In this document: positions 47,246 through 55,983 of the stretch, piece after piece | Layout of the letters: each line of letters opens with the position of its first letter | Position numbering within the stretch: the stretch's first letter is position 1 | Source: Trichodesmium sp002260545 | GTDB taxonomy: Bacteria > Cyanobacteriota > Cyanobacteriia > Cyanobacteriales > Microcoleaceae | Length of the DNA: 64,000 bases | Direction of reading: 5' to 3' | Assembly (NCBI RefSeq): GCF_050016015.1 | Contig: NZ_JBNHEQ010000069.1 | Coordinates: 1 to 64,000 of the forward strand | The notes under the pieces: model-generated | What the model was told of the DNA's origin: nothing | The model's database searches: none | The model's input: only the letters and a program-made list of their open reading frames with translations | Made by a program: the position numbers and the translations under genes

Positions 47246-47653
47246 ATGAGTGAAGCCAACAATAATCAACAGCCTGCAACCCCTGTCTTAGATTCACAAG
47301 CTAATAATCAAAAAGAAAGTCCGATAAGAACACCACCTTGGGGTAAAGTCACAATTCTCGAACAAGGTCCCCGTTACAAAATTAATCGTATAGAAGTCAA
47401 ACCAAAAAATCATATTAGTACCCAGATGCACTATCATCGTAGTGAACATTGGATAGTGGTTTCTGGTACTGCTAAAGTTGTGTTTGATGGTCACGAAAAA
47501 TTACTCTTGCAAAAACAATCAACTTATGTTCCAGCAAATACAGCTCATCGTGTAGAAAATCCTGGTACAATTCCTTTAGTAATGATTGAAATTCAAAATG
47601 GGGAATATCTTGGCGAAGACGATATTATTCGTTTTCCCGATGAGGATAATTAA
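47246..47653 (+). CDS. Cupin, mannose-6-phosphate isomerase type II C-terminal-like
   Basis: 135 aa from the ATG at 47246 (MSEANNN); a start 22 codons upstream adds an unconserved stretch and is not preferred. The cupin core has the first metal motif in HISTQMHYHRSEHWIVVSG (HxHx-E type) and the second as PANTAHRVENPG. WGKVTILEQGPRYKINRIEV is the typical start of the phosphomannose isomerase type II C-terminal cupin. No guanylyltransferase domain is attached, so it may be a stand-alone sugar-phosphate isomerase/epimerase-like cupin. About 30 N-terminal residues are low complexity (Asn/Gln). Confidence 0.82.
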   Translation: MSEANNNQQPATPVLDSQANNQKESPIRTPPWGKVTILEQGPRYKINRIEVKPKNHISTQMHYHRSEHWIVVSGTAKVVFDGHEKLLLQKQSTYVPANTAHRVENPGTIPLVMIEIQNGEYLGEDDIIRFPDEDN

Positions 47654-48296
47654 CCAAGTAGGAAGTAGGGTAGGGACGTTGCATGCAACGTTCCTACGGG
47701 AGAAAGATTGTTTTTGGGTTACCCTTACGGGATCTTGCTACGTCCCATGCTGCGCAACGCTAACGCGTTTCCTGACCGAATGCGGAGCAGTCCGTCAGGA
47801 TAGCAATCTAAGTGCGAGTTTTCTATTGCAACATTTAAGATGAAACAGTCCAGTAGGGTGCGTTACGCTGTCGCTAACGCACCGTTCATGGAGATGCTGG
47901 TGGTGCATAGTAATGGTAGAGAGAGTGTGGGAAGTGTGGGAAGTGTGGGAAGTGTGGGAAGTGTCGGGAAAAATTACAAATATCTTCACCATTACTATGC
48001 AGGACTACCCATGGAGATAATTACCGAAAAATAAAGGTATAAAGCCTCTCACTCACCGTGGAGAAACAATGAATTTATTTTCCTTTTATTCAATCCAATC
48101 CGTTTTAGGGAGAGGTAATTATCAATTATCCATTATCAATTATCAATTATTGAAAAGTCCAATAGGGCGTGTTTTGCTCCGCAACATGTTTGCGAAGCAT
48201 TCCGTCAGGAAAAAGCGTAATTCGTAACGCACCGAAACATCCTGGGATAGGCGGTGCGTTACATTTCATTAAAGCACCCTACAAGAGTGGCGATCG
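47654..48296. repeat. Repeat-rich intergenic region
   Basis: Contains gacgttgcatgcaacgttcc (47675-47695), a 9-bp tandem gtgtgggaa repeated about five times (47925-47965), several ggtgcgttac/taacgcacc pieces (47858-47884, 48228-48262) and one copy of the ttaccgaaaaataaag element (48022-48155). Short frames here are repeat-derived. No gene. Confidence 0.6.
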
Positions 48297-49082
48297 CTAC
48301 TCAATGCAACCTATTTGGATCAAATTTTCACAGTGGTTAAATAAATCTCCAGGAGTGACGAAGTAAGCTTGTTGTTCTTTAAGATAACTCAAAATCTTAT
48401 CTATATTTATCGGTACACTCGACTGCAAAAGTTCTAAATGTTGACTCCTTTGTATTGTATTAGCTTGATAAATTGCTGCTCCCAATTCATGGGCAGCTAA
48501 TATCAATTCTTCGTCTAAGTCTTCGGGAATCTCAGCAGTTGCTAAGAGTACATTTGTATCTTTTGCTTGTAACGTCTCTAGTAACTCTTGAGCAAGTTCT
48601 TGGTCAGACTGTTCAGGTTTATTTTTTAAGGTTAAGTTAGCTTGATTTTCTCTCATTGCTAATAGTTGCTGAGAGGTCATAATTTTTGGATGTTTAATCA
48701 TCCAATCTATGAGACTTAAATTTTCTTCTGAATCATTGATTAAACAACCATTATTTATCTGTAAATGATAGTCTTCACCTGCTTCTTGATAACATTGATA
48801 GACAAACTGAGAGCAAACCATAGGAGTTTTGCTTGGCATTTCATGTTGATTAATAAAGTCTATGATATTAGCTGTTAATTTCTTAAAAATCTTAATCATT
48901 ATCCCTTTAAGCTTAGGAAATGTATCGGGAGTAAATTTTTTGTATAATAAAATCATCCCGATTAGATATAAGTTGATATTGGCATATTGTAAAATATAGC
49001 CATAGGGTACATCTTCACTTTTCCCAGATAAACTATAAAACTTTTTAATAAAAAAATCTAATAACAATGAGCCACCATGCAC
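48297..49082 (-). CDS. Permuted papain-like (YiiX/C92-type) protein, probably N-terminally truncated
   Basis: 261 aa at most, from a GTG. PMVCSQFVYQCYQEAG near residue 88 resembles the catalytic-Cys helix (CSxFVxxxY) of permuted papain-fold amidases such as YiiX. In that fold the catalytic His lies N-terminal to the Cys, and no convincing His motif is present here, because the frame runs into the divergent AAA gene. The remainder is helical with a charged linker. Probably a gene that lost its 5' part; the product, if made, is unlikely to be catalytic. Confidence 0.5.
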   Translation of the reverse strand: MHGGSLLLDFFIKKFYSLSGKSEDVPYGYILQYANINLYLIGMILLYKKFTPDTFPKLKGIMIKIFKKLTANIIDFINQHEMPSKTPMVCSQFVYQCYQEAGEDYHLQINNGCLINDSEENLSLIDWMIKHPKIMTSQQLLAMRENQANLTLKNKPEQSDQELAQELLETLQAKDTNVLLATAEIPEDLDEELILAAHELGAAIYQANTIQRSQHLELLQSSVPINIDKILSYLKEQQAYFVTPGDLFNHCENLIQIGCIE

Positions 49083-50545
49083 GCCGACGAGGTGTAACCT
49101 TAACTATTGAAGGCTTAAGGAAGCTCAATCAGGCAAAAGCTGAGGCAGAAATTGAGCAACACTCCAAACGGTACACCCTCGAATCTATCAGTGAATCAAC
49201 AGGTTTAACCCCCAATACCCTCAGCAAAGTCTTTACCAGCTCATCAGGAGTTGATAAACGCACGTTGCAGTGCTGCTTCCATGCTTTTAATCTAACCTTG
49301 ACAGAGGATGACTATCTCTACCTGCATTCCAATCAAGATAATCTAGTCGAGCTTAACCCAATGCTAACTGCCGAAACCTGCTCGCTCCTGGAACCAGACT
49401 ACAATTCTGCTTTCGATATACTTGGCGATCGCAACAACGCCCCCCAAATCAAAAAAATGGTTCAACCAGAAGACGATCTGCAACCTCGTTCGCTAACAGC
49501 ACCGGGAGGACAGATACCCCTAGATTCTGTCTTTTACATTGATCGTCCTATCATCGAATCCCTGTGTTACGAAGGCATCCAGGAACCAGGTACACTGTTG
49601 AACATCTGCGCCCCCAAGCAAATGGGCAAAACTTCCCTAATGAGTCGCATCATTGCTTACGCTAAATCCTTGGGGTATCAAACTGTTTCTCTAAACTTAC
49701 AACTCGCTGATGCTGATATTTTACAGAACTTAGAACGTTTCCTACAATGGTTCTGTGCTAGAGTCAGCAAGGAGTTAGAATTGCTTGATGTGCATTCGTC
49801 TACGGCGATTGTCCATGAGCGGATAGCCGATTTTTGGGATAATTCCTTGGGCAGCAAATCAATCGCTACTGACTACTTTAATGATGTTATCTTAGCAAAC
49901 CTAGATCGCCCTTTGGTAATAGCTATTGATGAACTCAATCAGCTTTTGGCTTACCCCAATATTGCTCGTGAATTTCTCCAACTTCTGCGAACCTGGTCTG
50001 AGCAAGCTAAAGCAGGGGTAGCAGAAAGTAATCCTTGGCACAAGCTGCGACTGGTGACAGTTCATTCTACGGAAATTATGATGCCTCTGTCGATCGCTCC
50101 TTCCCTGTTGAATACTGGATTAGTCATTAATTTCCCTGAATTTACCCCAGCTCAAGTACAGGATCTAGCACAGCGCTACGAACAAGAAATAACCCAACAA
50201 CAAATCCAGGAACTAATTACTCTTCTGGGCGCACATCCCTATCGTTTGCAGTTAGCGTTTTATTACCTACAGCAACAGACTATAACTCTGGAATAACTTT
50301 TAGAAAATTCTGGTAGTACAACTGCTATTTATGCAGAACATTTACAACAACAATGGTGGAACTTGCAACGCTACGATGAATTATTGCCTATTTTTACTGA
50401 AATTGTGAACAACCCCAAACCCATAGAAATAAAAGTATCCCTTGGTTATCAGTTGCAAAAGATGGGGTTGGTTCATTTGGAAGGCGATCTTGCAAGTCTG
50501 TGTTGTGAGTTATTTCGTCCGTTTTTTATGGGGGTTTTGAGTTGA
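49067..50545 (+). pseudogene. AAA-like (AAA_35) domain protein interrupted by one in-frame stop
   Basis: Up to 50293 it encodes an N-terminal helix-turn-helix-like segment (LESISESTGLTPNTLSKVF, about 40-60) and an AAA domain with Walker A APKQMGKTS near 184 and Walker B PLVIAIDEL near 283. A TAA at 50294-50296 ends it, but the same frame continues to 50545 (LLENSGSTTAIYAEHL ... FRPFFMGVLS) with the C-terminal helical part expected of this family. The stop replaces a Gln or Glu codon (ITLE-stop-LLEN). So it is a near-intact gene with a single nonsense mutation. These cyanobacterial AAA_35 proteins are of unknown function and often sit with signalling genes. Confidence 0.83.
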
Positions 50546-50880
50546 TTGTTGTTTGGACTCGGTGCGTTACATTTCATTAATGCACCTTACTAGACTAATG
50601 AAATAACTACTTAGATAAGGTTGATGGTAGGCAAATGCGACGCTCACACAGATTATGGCACGGATAAACAGATTAAGTGTAAGTATATGTAACAACAAAT
50701 ATCTGTTGTAGGGGCGAATGGCATTCGCCCTTAATACCTACGGACAGTTAATTGGGTCGATTGTATTATGGACTCAAATTGGATTATTAGAAGTAGGAAA
50801 AAAATCAAAAATATGAAAAAAATAACCTTAATTTCAGTTCATTGCTATAATTAGAAGATATCACTTTTAGATACAAAGCT
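50546..50880. repeat. Repeat-rich intergenic region
   Basis: Contains ggtgcgttacatttcattaa / gcacc (50560-50590) and a gtaggggcgaatggcattcgccc palindrome (50708-50730). No gene. Confidence 0.55.
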
Positions 50881-51138
50881 ATGTCAAACAAAACATTTGA
50901 CCTGAAACAATTACCAATCAGTATTACTGAATTACTCTATTCGATTCAAAATGAGCAAGAAATAGTCATTACTAATGATAATATTCCGGTTGCTAGATTG
51001 ACTCTACTGAATCCAGTTGCTGAAACTAGATTGCCATTAGAAAAAATACCTCAACCTGGATTAAATTTAGGCTCCATGGTAATGAGTGATGATTTCGATC
51101 GACCTTTACCAGATGAATTTTGGTTGGAAAATCGATGA
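50881..51138 (+). CDS. Type II antitoxin (Phd/YefM-like)
   Basis: 85 aa. Short N-terminal dimerisation domain (FDLKQLPISITELLYSI ... EIVITNDNIPVARLTLL), the pattern of Phd/YefM-fold antitoxins that bind their promoter, followed by an acidic C-terminal tail (MSDDFDRPLPDEFW) that would wrap the partner toxin. Its TGA overlaps the ATG of a PIN-domain remnant (ATGA), so it is the antitoxin of a VapBC-like pair whose toxin is broken. It may still work as an orphan regulator. Confidence 0.82.
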   Translation: MSNKTFDLKQLPISITELLYSIQNEQEIVITNDNIPVARLTLLNPVAETRLPLEKIPQPGLNLGSMVMSDDFDRPLPDEFWLENR

Positions 51139-51277
51139 AATTACTGTTAGATACACATACTTTTATTTAGTGGGATAGTGAGCCATCAAAACTTTCTCAA
51201 CGTGCATTAGAGTTATTAACAGATAAGAATAATTTGAGGTTATTGAGTGTGGTTAGTCTCTGGGAAATTTCAATCAT
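51135..51277 (+). pseudogene. PIN-domain (VapC-like) toxin remnant
   Basis: Starts MKLLLDTHTFI, then a TAG at 51168-51170 where the family usually has Trp (a TGG to TAG change would explain it). The frame continues WDSEPSKLSQRALELL ... VVSLWEISIM and then loses similarity, so the C-terminal half of the PIN domain, including the later acidic residues, is gone. Only the first catalytic Asp (LLDTH) remains. The right end abuts the pentapeptide gene. Confidence 0.8.
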
Positions 51278-52358
51278 GGCAGTATGCAGAATCAGCATAA
51301 TTTACACTATATTCTTGTAGATCGTATGCATATCGAAGTGCTTTGTCTTGATCCCATATATGCTCTAATGCAGTTTTAAGACTCACCCAGAAATCTAGAG
51401 ATCCTATAGAAAAATCCGAGGATTCATTACTGTATTTTATCCAAAGACTATAAATAGCCTTTAAGTCTTCATCAGGAATACTGGTTGTCATACCATCTGG
51501 CATAACACTATCCGGACGTCCCCTGAAGATTGGAGTAGGTGTCTCTGCGTATGTTATTTTAGGATTGAGAATTTTGTCAATATTAGTTTTCTCTTGGCAA
51601 CCAGATATCTGTCGCAGAATCCTTTCTGTTTCTTGATCAGCCTGCTTCCATCTCCCCTGACTTAAAAGTTCCTGCAATAGATTGTAGTCTACTCCAATTT
51701 GTGATTTCAGTTGAATTTTTCCCAGGTCAGCCCCTTTAAAGTTGACTTCTTTAAGGTTAGCTCCACTAAGGTTAGCTCCACTAAGATTAGCTTCACTGAG
51801 GTTAGCTTCACTGAGGTTAGCTCTACTAAGGTCAGCTCTACTAAGGTCAGCTTCACTGAGGTTAGCTCTACTAAGGTCAGCTTCACTGAGGTTAGCTCTA
51901 CTAAGGTCAGCTTCACTGAGGTCAGCTTGACTAAGGTTAGCTCCACTGAGGTTAGCTTGACTAAAGACAACTTTACTAAGGTCAACTTTACCAAGGTTAG
52001 CTCCACTAAGGTTAGCTCTACTAAGGTGAGCTTCTCTGAGGTTAGCTCCACTAAGATTAGCTTGACTAAGGTTAATTCCACTAAGATTAGCTTGACTAAG
52101 GTTAATTCCAATAAGATTAGCTTGACTAAGGTTAGATCCATAGTTAAGGCTAGCTCTACTAAGGTTAGCTCCACTAAGGTTAGCTTCTCTGAGGTTAGCT
52201 TCTCTGAGGTTAGCTTCTCTGAGGTTAGCTCCACTAAGGTTAGCTTCACTAAGGTTAGCTTCACTAAGGTCTACTTGAACATCTCTTTGTTGTTTTCGCC
52301 ACTGATTCCAAGTATCAATCCCTTTTCTTAAAATTTCTAGCTGCTCAGTATTAGCCAT
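51270..52358 (-). CDS. Pentapeptide-repeat protein with GUN4-like C-terminal piece
   Basis: 362 aa. A short N-terminal helical region (EILRKGIDTWNQWRKQQRD) precedes about 35 pentapeptide units A(N/D)LSx at about 33-215, which fold as a right-handed quadrilateral beta-helix. Then YNLLQELLSQGRWKQADQET at about 222-245 resembles the first helices of GUN4, the tetrapyrrole-binding protein, but the rest of GUN4 is missing. The last 70 residues are unrecognised. The ATG at 52358 is preceded by GGAGAT. The repeated DNA (aaggttagct/gtcagctc units) also gives long open frames on the opposite strand, which are not genes. Confidence 0.8.
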   Translation of the reverse strand: MANTEQLEILRKGIDTWNQWRKQQRDVQVDLSEANLSEANLSGANLREANLREANLREANLSGANLSRASLNYGSNLSQANLIGINLSQANLSGINLSQANLSGANLREAHLSRANLSGANLGKVDLSKVVFSQANLSGANLSQADLSEADLSRANLSEADLSRANLSEADLSRADLSRANLSEANLSEANLSGANLSGANLKEVNFKGADLGKIQLKSQIGVDYNLLQELLSQGRWKQADQETERILRQISGCQEKTNIDKILNPKITYAETPTPIFRGRPDSVMPDGMTTSIPDEDLKAIYSLWIKYSNESSDFSIGSLDFWVSLKTALEHIWDQDKALRYAYDLQEYSVNYADSAYCHD

Positions 52359-53036
52359 TATATTTAATCTCCAATTTTTGTATTTCCAGTCTATTCAAAA
52401 TTTCACTCAAGTCAAACAGTACAAATACTTAATTTGACTTTGCTAACCTCAACCTGAATAGTTACATTTTACTTTTGACCTCCAATAATCCTCAAGGAAT
52501 AACAATCGGATAATTACAGCAACAACTCAACTGTTCTCCGTCAATGTTGCAGATTTGTTTAAAGGGTTTGATGGCGGACAAGTTTATTTATTTTCTGGTT
52601 CAACAACAGAATTGATACAAAAATGCCTCAGTATTGTGGGGGCTATAATCTTTACAAAACTTTATAAGGTTGCCACTCGTTGCACGAACCCTAGGTTTAC
52701 ACCTACAGGAGTTACGCATAACCACTACGTTAACCCCTACAGATGGTTTATAATTTCGTTTTTTGCGTAAGTCCTGACCTTATACAAAAAAACTATGCTA
52801 ATGTAAACGACGTTTCTTGATGTTGGGTTTCCTGCGTCAACCCAACCTACGCTTATTGCACTCTGTTGCGTTACTGTCTAACAGACTATATACCATTTGT
52901 TACTATTGATGGTGCGTTACGACGGATTACTAAATCTCTTTCATAGTCTGAATTTAAGCCGTCTAACACACCCTACTAGATGGACTCTTTAGTGATAATA
53001 TGCAATATATTAACTGCTGTATATAATATCCAAACT
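52359..53036. repeat. Repeat-rich region upstream of pcrA
   Basis: Holds an inverted pair ggagttacgcata and tttgcgtaagtcct (52709-52776), a ttgggtttcctgcg / caacccaacctac piece (52815-52847), and a copy of the ggtgcgttacgacggatta ... ctaacacaccctac repeat (52911-52976) that also occurs twice in the cas operon. A 71-codon frame here is repeat-derived. No gene. Confidence 0.6.
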
Positions 53037-55373
53037 ATGCAAACTACTGACTTTCTCTCTCAGCTAAATTTATCTCAACGCCAAGCAGTACAACATTTCT
53101 GCGGACCAATGTTGGTTGTGGCGGGTGCTGGCTCCGGCAAAACTAGGGCGTTGACTTATCGTGTGGCCCATCTAATACGTCATCATCGGGTACACCCAGA
53201 AAATATTCTGGCGGTGACATTTACAAATAAAGCTGCACGGGAAATGAAAGACCGCATTGAGAGATTGTTTGCCCAACAACAGGCGGAAGCTAAATATGGT
53301 AAACCCTTTTCAGCTTTGACAGCAGAAGAACAGACAAGGTTGCGATCGCAGGTCTATAAAAATATTACGAAGCATTTATGGATGGGAACTTTTCATAGTC
53401 TTTGCGCTCGTATTCTGCGGTTTGATATTAACAAATATCAGGATGAAAAAAAACGTCGTTGGGATAAAAATTTTTCTATTTTTGATGAAAGTGATGCTCA
53501 AAGTTTGATTAAGCAAATTGTTACTAAACAGCTAAACTTAGACGATAAAAAATTTGAACCACGTTCTATGAGATATGCTATTAGTAATGCTAAAAACCAA
53601 GGAATGTCACCTCAAGAATTTCAAAAATCACAGCCAGATTATCGGGGCAGAGTAATTGCTGAAGTCTACGGAATTTATCAAGATAATTTAGCTGCAAATA
53701 ATGCTCTTGACTTTGACGATCTAATCAGAATACCTGTAGAATTATTTCGCCAAAATGAGCAAGTATTGGCTTATTGGCATCAAAGTTTTAATCATATTTT
53801 AGTGGATGAATATCAAGATACTAATCGGACTCAATATAATTTTATTAGATATTTAGCTACTAATGGTGAAGAGCCTAGATATTTTAATAACTGGGAAAAT
53901 CGTTCTGTTTTTGTGGTGGGAGATGTAGACCAATCTATTTATTCTTTCCGCATGGCAGATTATACAATTTTGTTGGATTTTCAGAATGATTTTGGTGATG
54001 GTTTGCCTGATGAAGATACCCGGACAATGATTAAGTTGGAGGAAAATTATCGGTCGCGGGAAAATATTCTGGAAGTGGCGAATAAATTGATTGAAAATAA
54101 TACTCAACGTATCGATAAAATTCTCAAACCAACCAGGGGTTTAGGAGAAGAAATTTATTGTTATGAGGCTGAAAGTGAGCGAGAAGAAGCTGAGTTTATT
54201 TGTAGTAAAATTGAGGAAATTACAGACCAAAACCCAGAGTTAGATTTAGGTAGTTTTGCTGTGCTTTATCGAACTAATTCTCAGTCACGCCCTATTGAAG
54301 AAAAGTTGATTCATTATGATATTAAATATGTGATAATTGGGGGATTGAGATTTTATGATCGGAAAGAAATTAAGGATGCTTTGGCTTATTTGCGGGTAAT
54401 TGCTAATCCGGCTGATACTGTTAGTTTAATCAGAATTATTAATACTCCCAGAAGAGGTATTGGTAAGACAACAATTGATAGTTTATTAAATGCTAGTTCC
54501 CAGATGGCAATACCTTTGTGGGAAATTATTAATGATCCAACTTCAGTTAATGCTTTGGCAGGTCGTTCATCAAAAGCGGTGAATAAATTTGCTGAGATAA
54601 TTCAACATTGGCAAGATGAGGTAGAAAATTTGACTGCTATGGAAATTGTTGAAGGAATTTTGGAGGATTCTGGTTATATTCAAGATTTGAAAAAACAGGG
54701 TACGGAAGATGCAGATAACAGACTGGCAAATTTAGGTGAATTATGTAGTGCTGTTGCTCAGTTTCAAGAGGATAATGAGGATACAAGTTTAGGGGGTTTT
54801 TTGGCAAATGCTTCTTTGGCTTCTGATTTAGATAACCTCCAAGATGGGCAGGAAGCTGTATCGTTAATGACGTTACATTCGGCTAAAGGTTTAGAATTTC
54901 CGGTAGTATTTATGGTAGGTTTAGAACAGGGTTTGTTACCTCATTTTCGGAGTATAGATGACCCTTTATCTTTGGAAGAAGAAAGGCGACTTTGTTATGT
55001 AGGAATTACCAGAGCGCAAGAACAATTATTTCTTTCTTATGCCACAGAAAGACGACAATTTTGGGGAGCGCGAGATGCCACAATTCCATCTCAATTTTTG
55101 GGAGAATTACCAGGAGATTTGGTTAATACTAATGCTGTTAAAAAAGTAATTTATCGGTCAAAACGTCAGATTAAAAATACTGTTGTGAAAAAAGCGACAA
55201 CTAATCAAACAGAAGGTTGGCAAGTAGGGGATAAAGTGATGCACGAAAATTTTGGCGTGGGGTTAGTAACTAATGTTTTGGGAGAGGGAAGGAAAATGAG
55301 TTTAGGTATCAAATTTGGTAAGAGTAAAAAAATTATTGACCCGAAAACTGCACCCATGGAAAAGTTGAATTGA
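53037..55373 (+). CDS. pcrA: UvrD/PcrA-type DNA helicase
   Basis: 778 aa from ATG 53037; an upstream ATG at 52980 would add 19 unconserved residues out of a repeat. Superfamily 1A helicase with the ordered motifs: Q motif LNLSQRQAV, Walker A AGAGSGKT near 36, TFTNKAAREM, Walker B VDEYQDTN, GDVDQSIYSFR, LEENYRS, LMTLHSAKGLEF and VGITRAQEQL. The C-terminal 60 residues form the PcrA-type tail (VGDKVMHENFGVGLV) that contacts RNA polymerase in other bacteria. Works 3' to 5' in repair and in clearing replication and transcription conflicts. Monocistronic and intact. Confidence 0.95.
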   Translation: MQTTDFLSQLNLSQRQAVQHFCGPMLVVAGAGSGKTRALTYRVAHLIRHHRVHPENILAVTFTNKAAREMKDRIERLFAQQQAEAKYGKPFSALTAEEQTRLRSQVYKNITKHLWMGTFHSLCARILRFDINKYQDEKKRRWDKNFSIFDESDAQSLIKQIVTKQLNLDDKKFEPRSMRYAISNAKNQGMSPQEFQKSQPDYRGRVIAEVYGIYQDNLAANNALDFDDLIRIPVELFRQNEQVLAYWHQSFNHILVDEYQDTNRTQYNFIRYLATNGEEPRYFNNWENRSVFVVGDVDQSIYSFRMADYTILLDFQNDFGDGLPDEDTRTMIKLEENYRSRENILEVANKLIENNTQRIDKILKPTRGLGEEIYCYEAESEREEAEFICSKIEEITDQNPELDLGSFAVLYRTNSQSRPIEEKLIHYDIKYVIIGGLRFYDRKEIKDALAYLRVIANPADTVSLIRIINTPRRGIGKTTIDSLLNASSQMAIPLWEIINDPTSVNALAGRSSKAVNKFAEIIQHWQDEVENLTAMEIVEGILEDSGYIQDLKKQGTEDADNRLANLGELCSAVAQFQEDNEDTSLGGFLANASLASDLDNLQDGQEAVSLMTLHSAKGLEFPVVFMVGLEQGLLPHFRSIDDPLSLEEERRLCYVGITRAQEQLFLSYATERRQFWGARDATIPSQFLGELPGDLVNTNAVKKVIYRSKRQIKNTVVKKATTNQTEGWQVGDKVMHENFGVGLVTNVLGEGRKMSLGIKFGKSKKIIDPKTAPMEKLN

Positions 55374-55983
55374 AATAATTTAAGTATTTAGCCATCAGCT
55401 ATTAGTTGTAATCCATTAATATCATGTTTCATTAAATGACTGTAATAAACATCTTTCCCCAACCTCGTAGGGACGTTGCATGCAACGTCCCTACAGTAGC
55501 AACGTCCGTACAGTAGGGTTAATTAATGTTACTTGATATAAATTATTCTTTGTCAAGGAAGAATCAAAGTTGAAAGATTGAGGGAAAATTTAAACTTACT
55601 TTCAGCATTCTTTGGTAATCTTTCTTATTAATTACTTGGTGTAGGATTATTACTAATTAAAAGCTGTTTGCGGCTGTCACCAACATAACGCTGCGCGACA
55701 TAAATGGGTGGCATTCTGTAGGAAAGGCTAATATCTGAATGTTTACGAAAGAATGAACTAACAATGAAGTAGCTAGGTTCAATAATTAATAATTAATAAT
55801 TAATTATTACCTCTTTTTATAAAGAAGAGGATTGACTCAAAAGATTTTTTTTTGTCTTTTCTCCATGAATGGAGAGGCTTTATACCTTAATTTTTCGGTA
55901 AGTAAATAATATTCAATAAAAATTTCTCTAGAAATAGCAGCAAAAGAAACTACCATGAAAGAAAGCATTAAACTTTTATCAAT
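55374..55983. repeat. Repeat-rich intergenic region
   Basis: Contains gggacgttgcatgcaacgtccc (55470-55491), and at about 55797-55905 an inverted-orientation copy of the ttaccgaaaaattaag element (aattattacctc ... ggagaggctttataccttaattttt). No gene. Confidence 0.65.

Noticed and set aside
47586..48366. Several 60-85-codon frames behind the cupin
   Set aside because: All lie in dispersed repeats (gttgcatgcaac, gtgtgggaa, ggtgcgttac) and show no protein features.
51707..52331. Long open frames on both strands across the pentapeptide gene
   Set aside because: They arise from the 15-bp coding repeat, which is free of stops in several frames. The minus-strand frame with A(N/D)LSx units is the real one.
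52555..52770. 71-codon frame upstream of pcrA
   Set aside because: The 3' half is a repeat with cttacgca-type ends; there is no ribosome site or homology.
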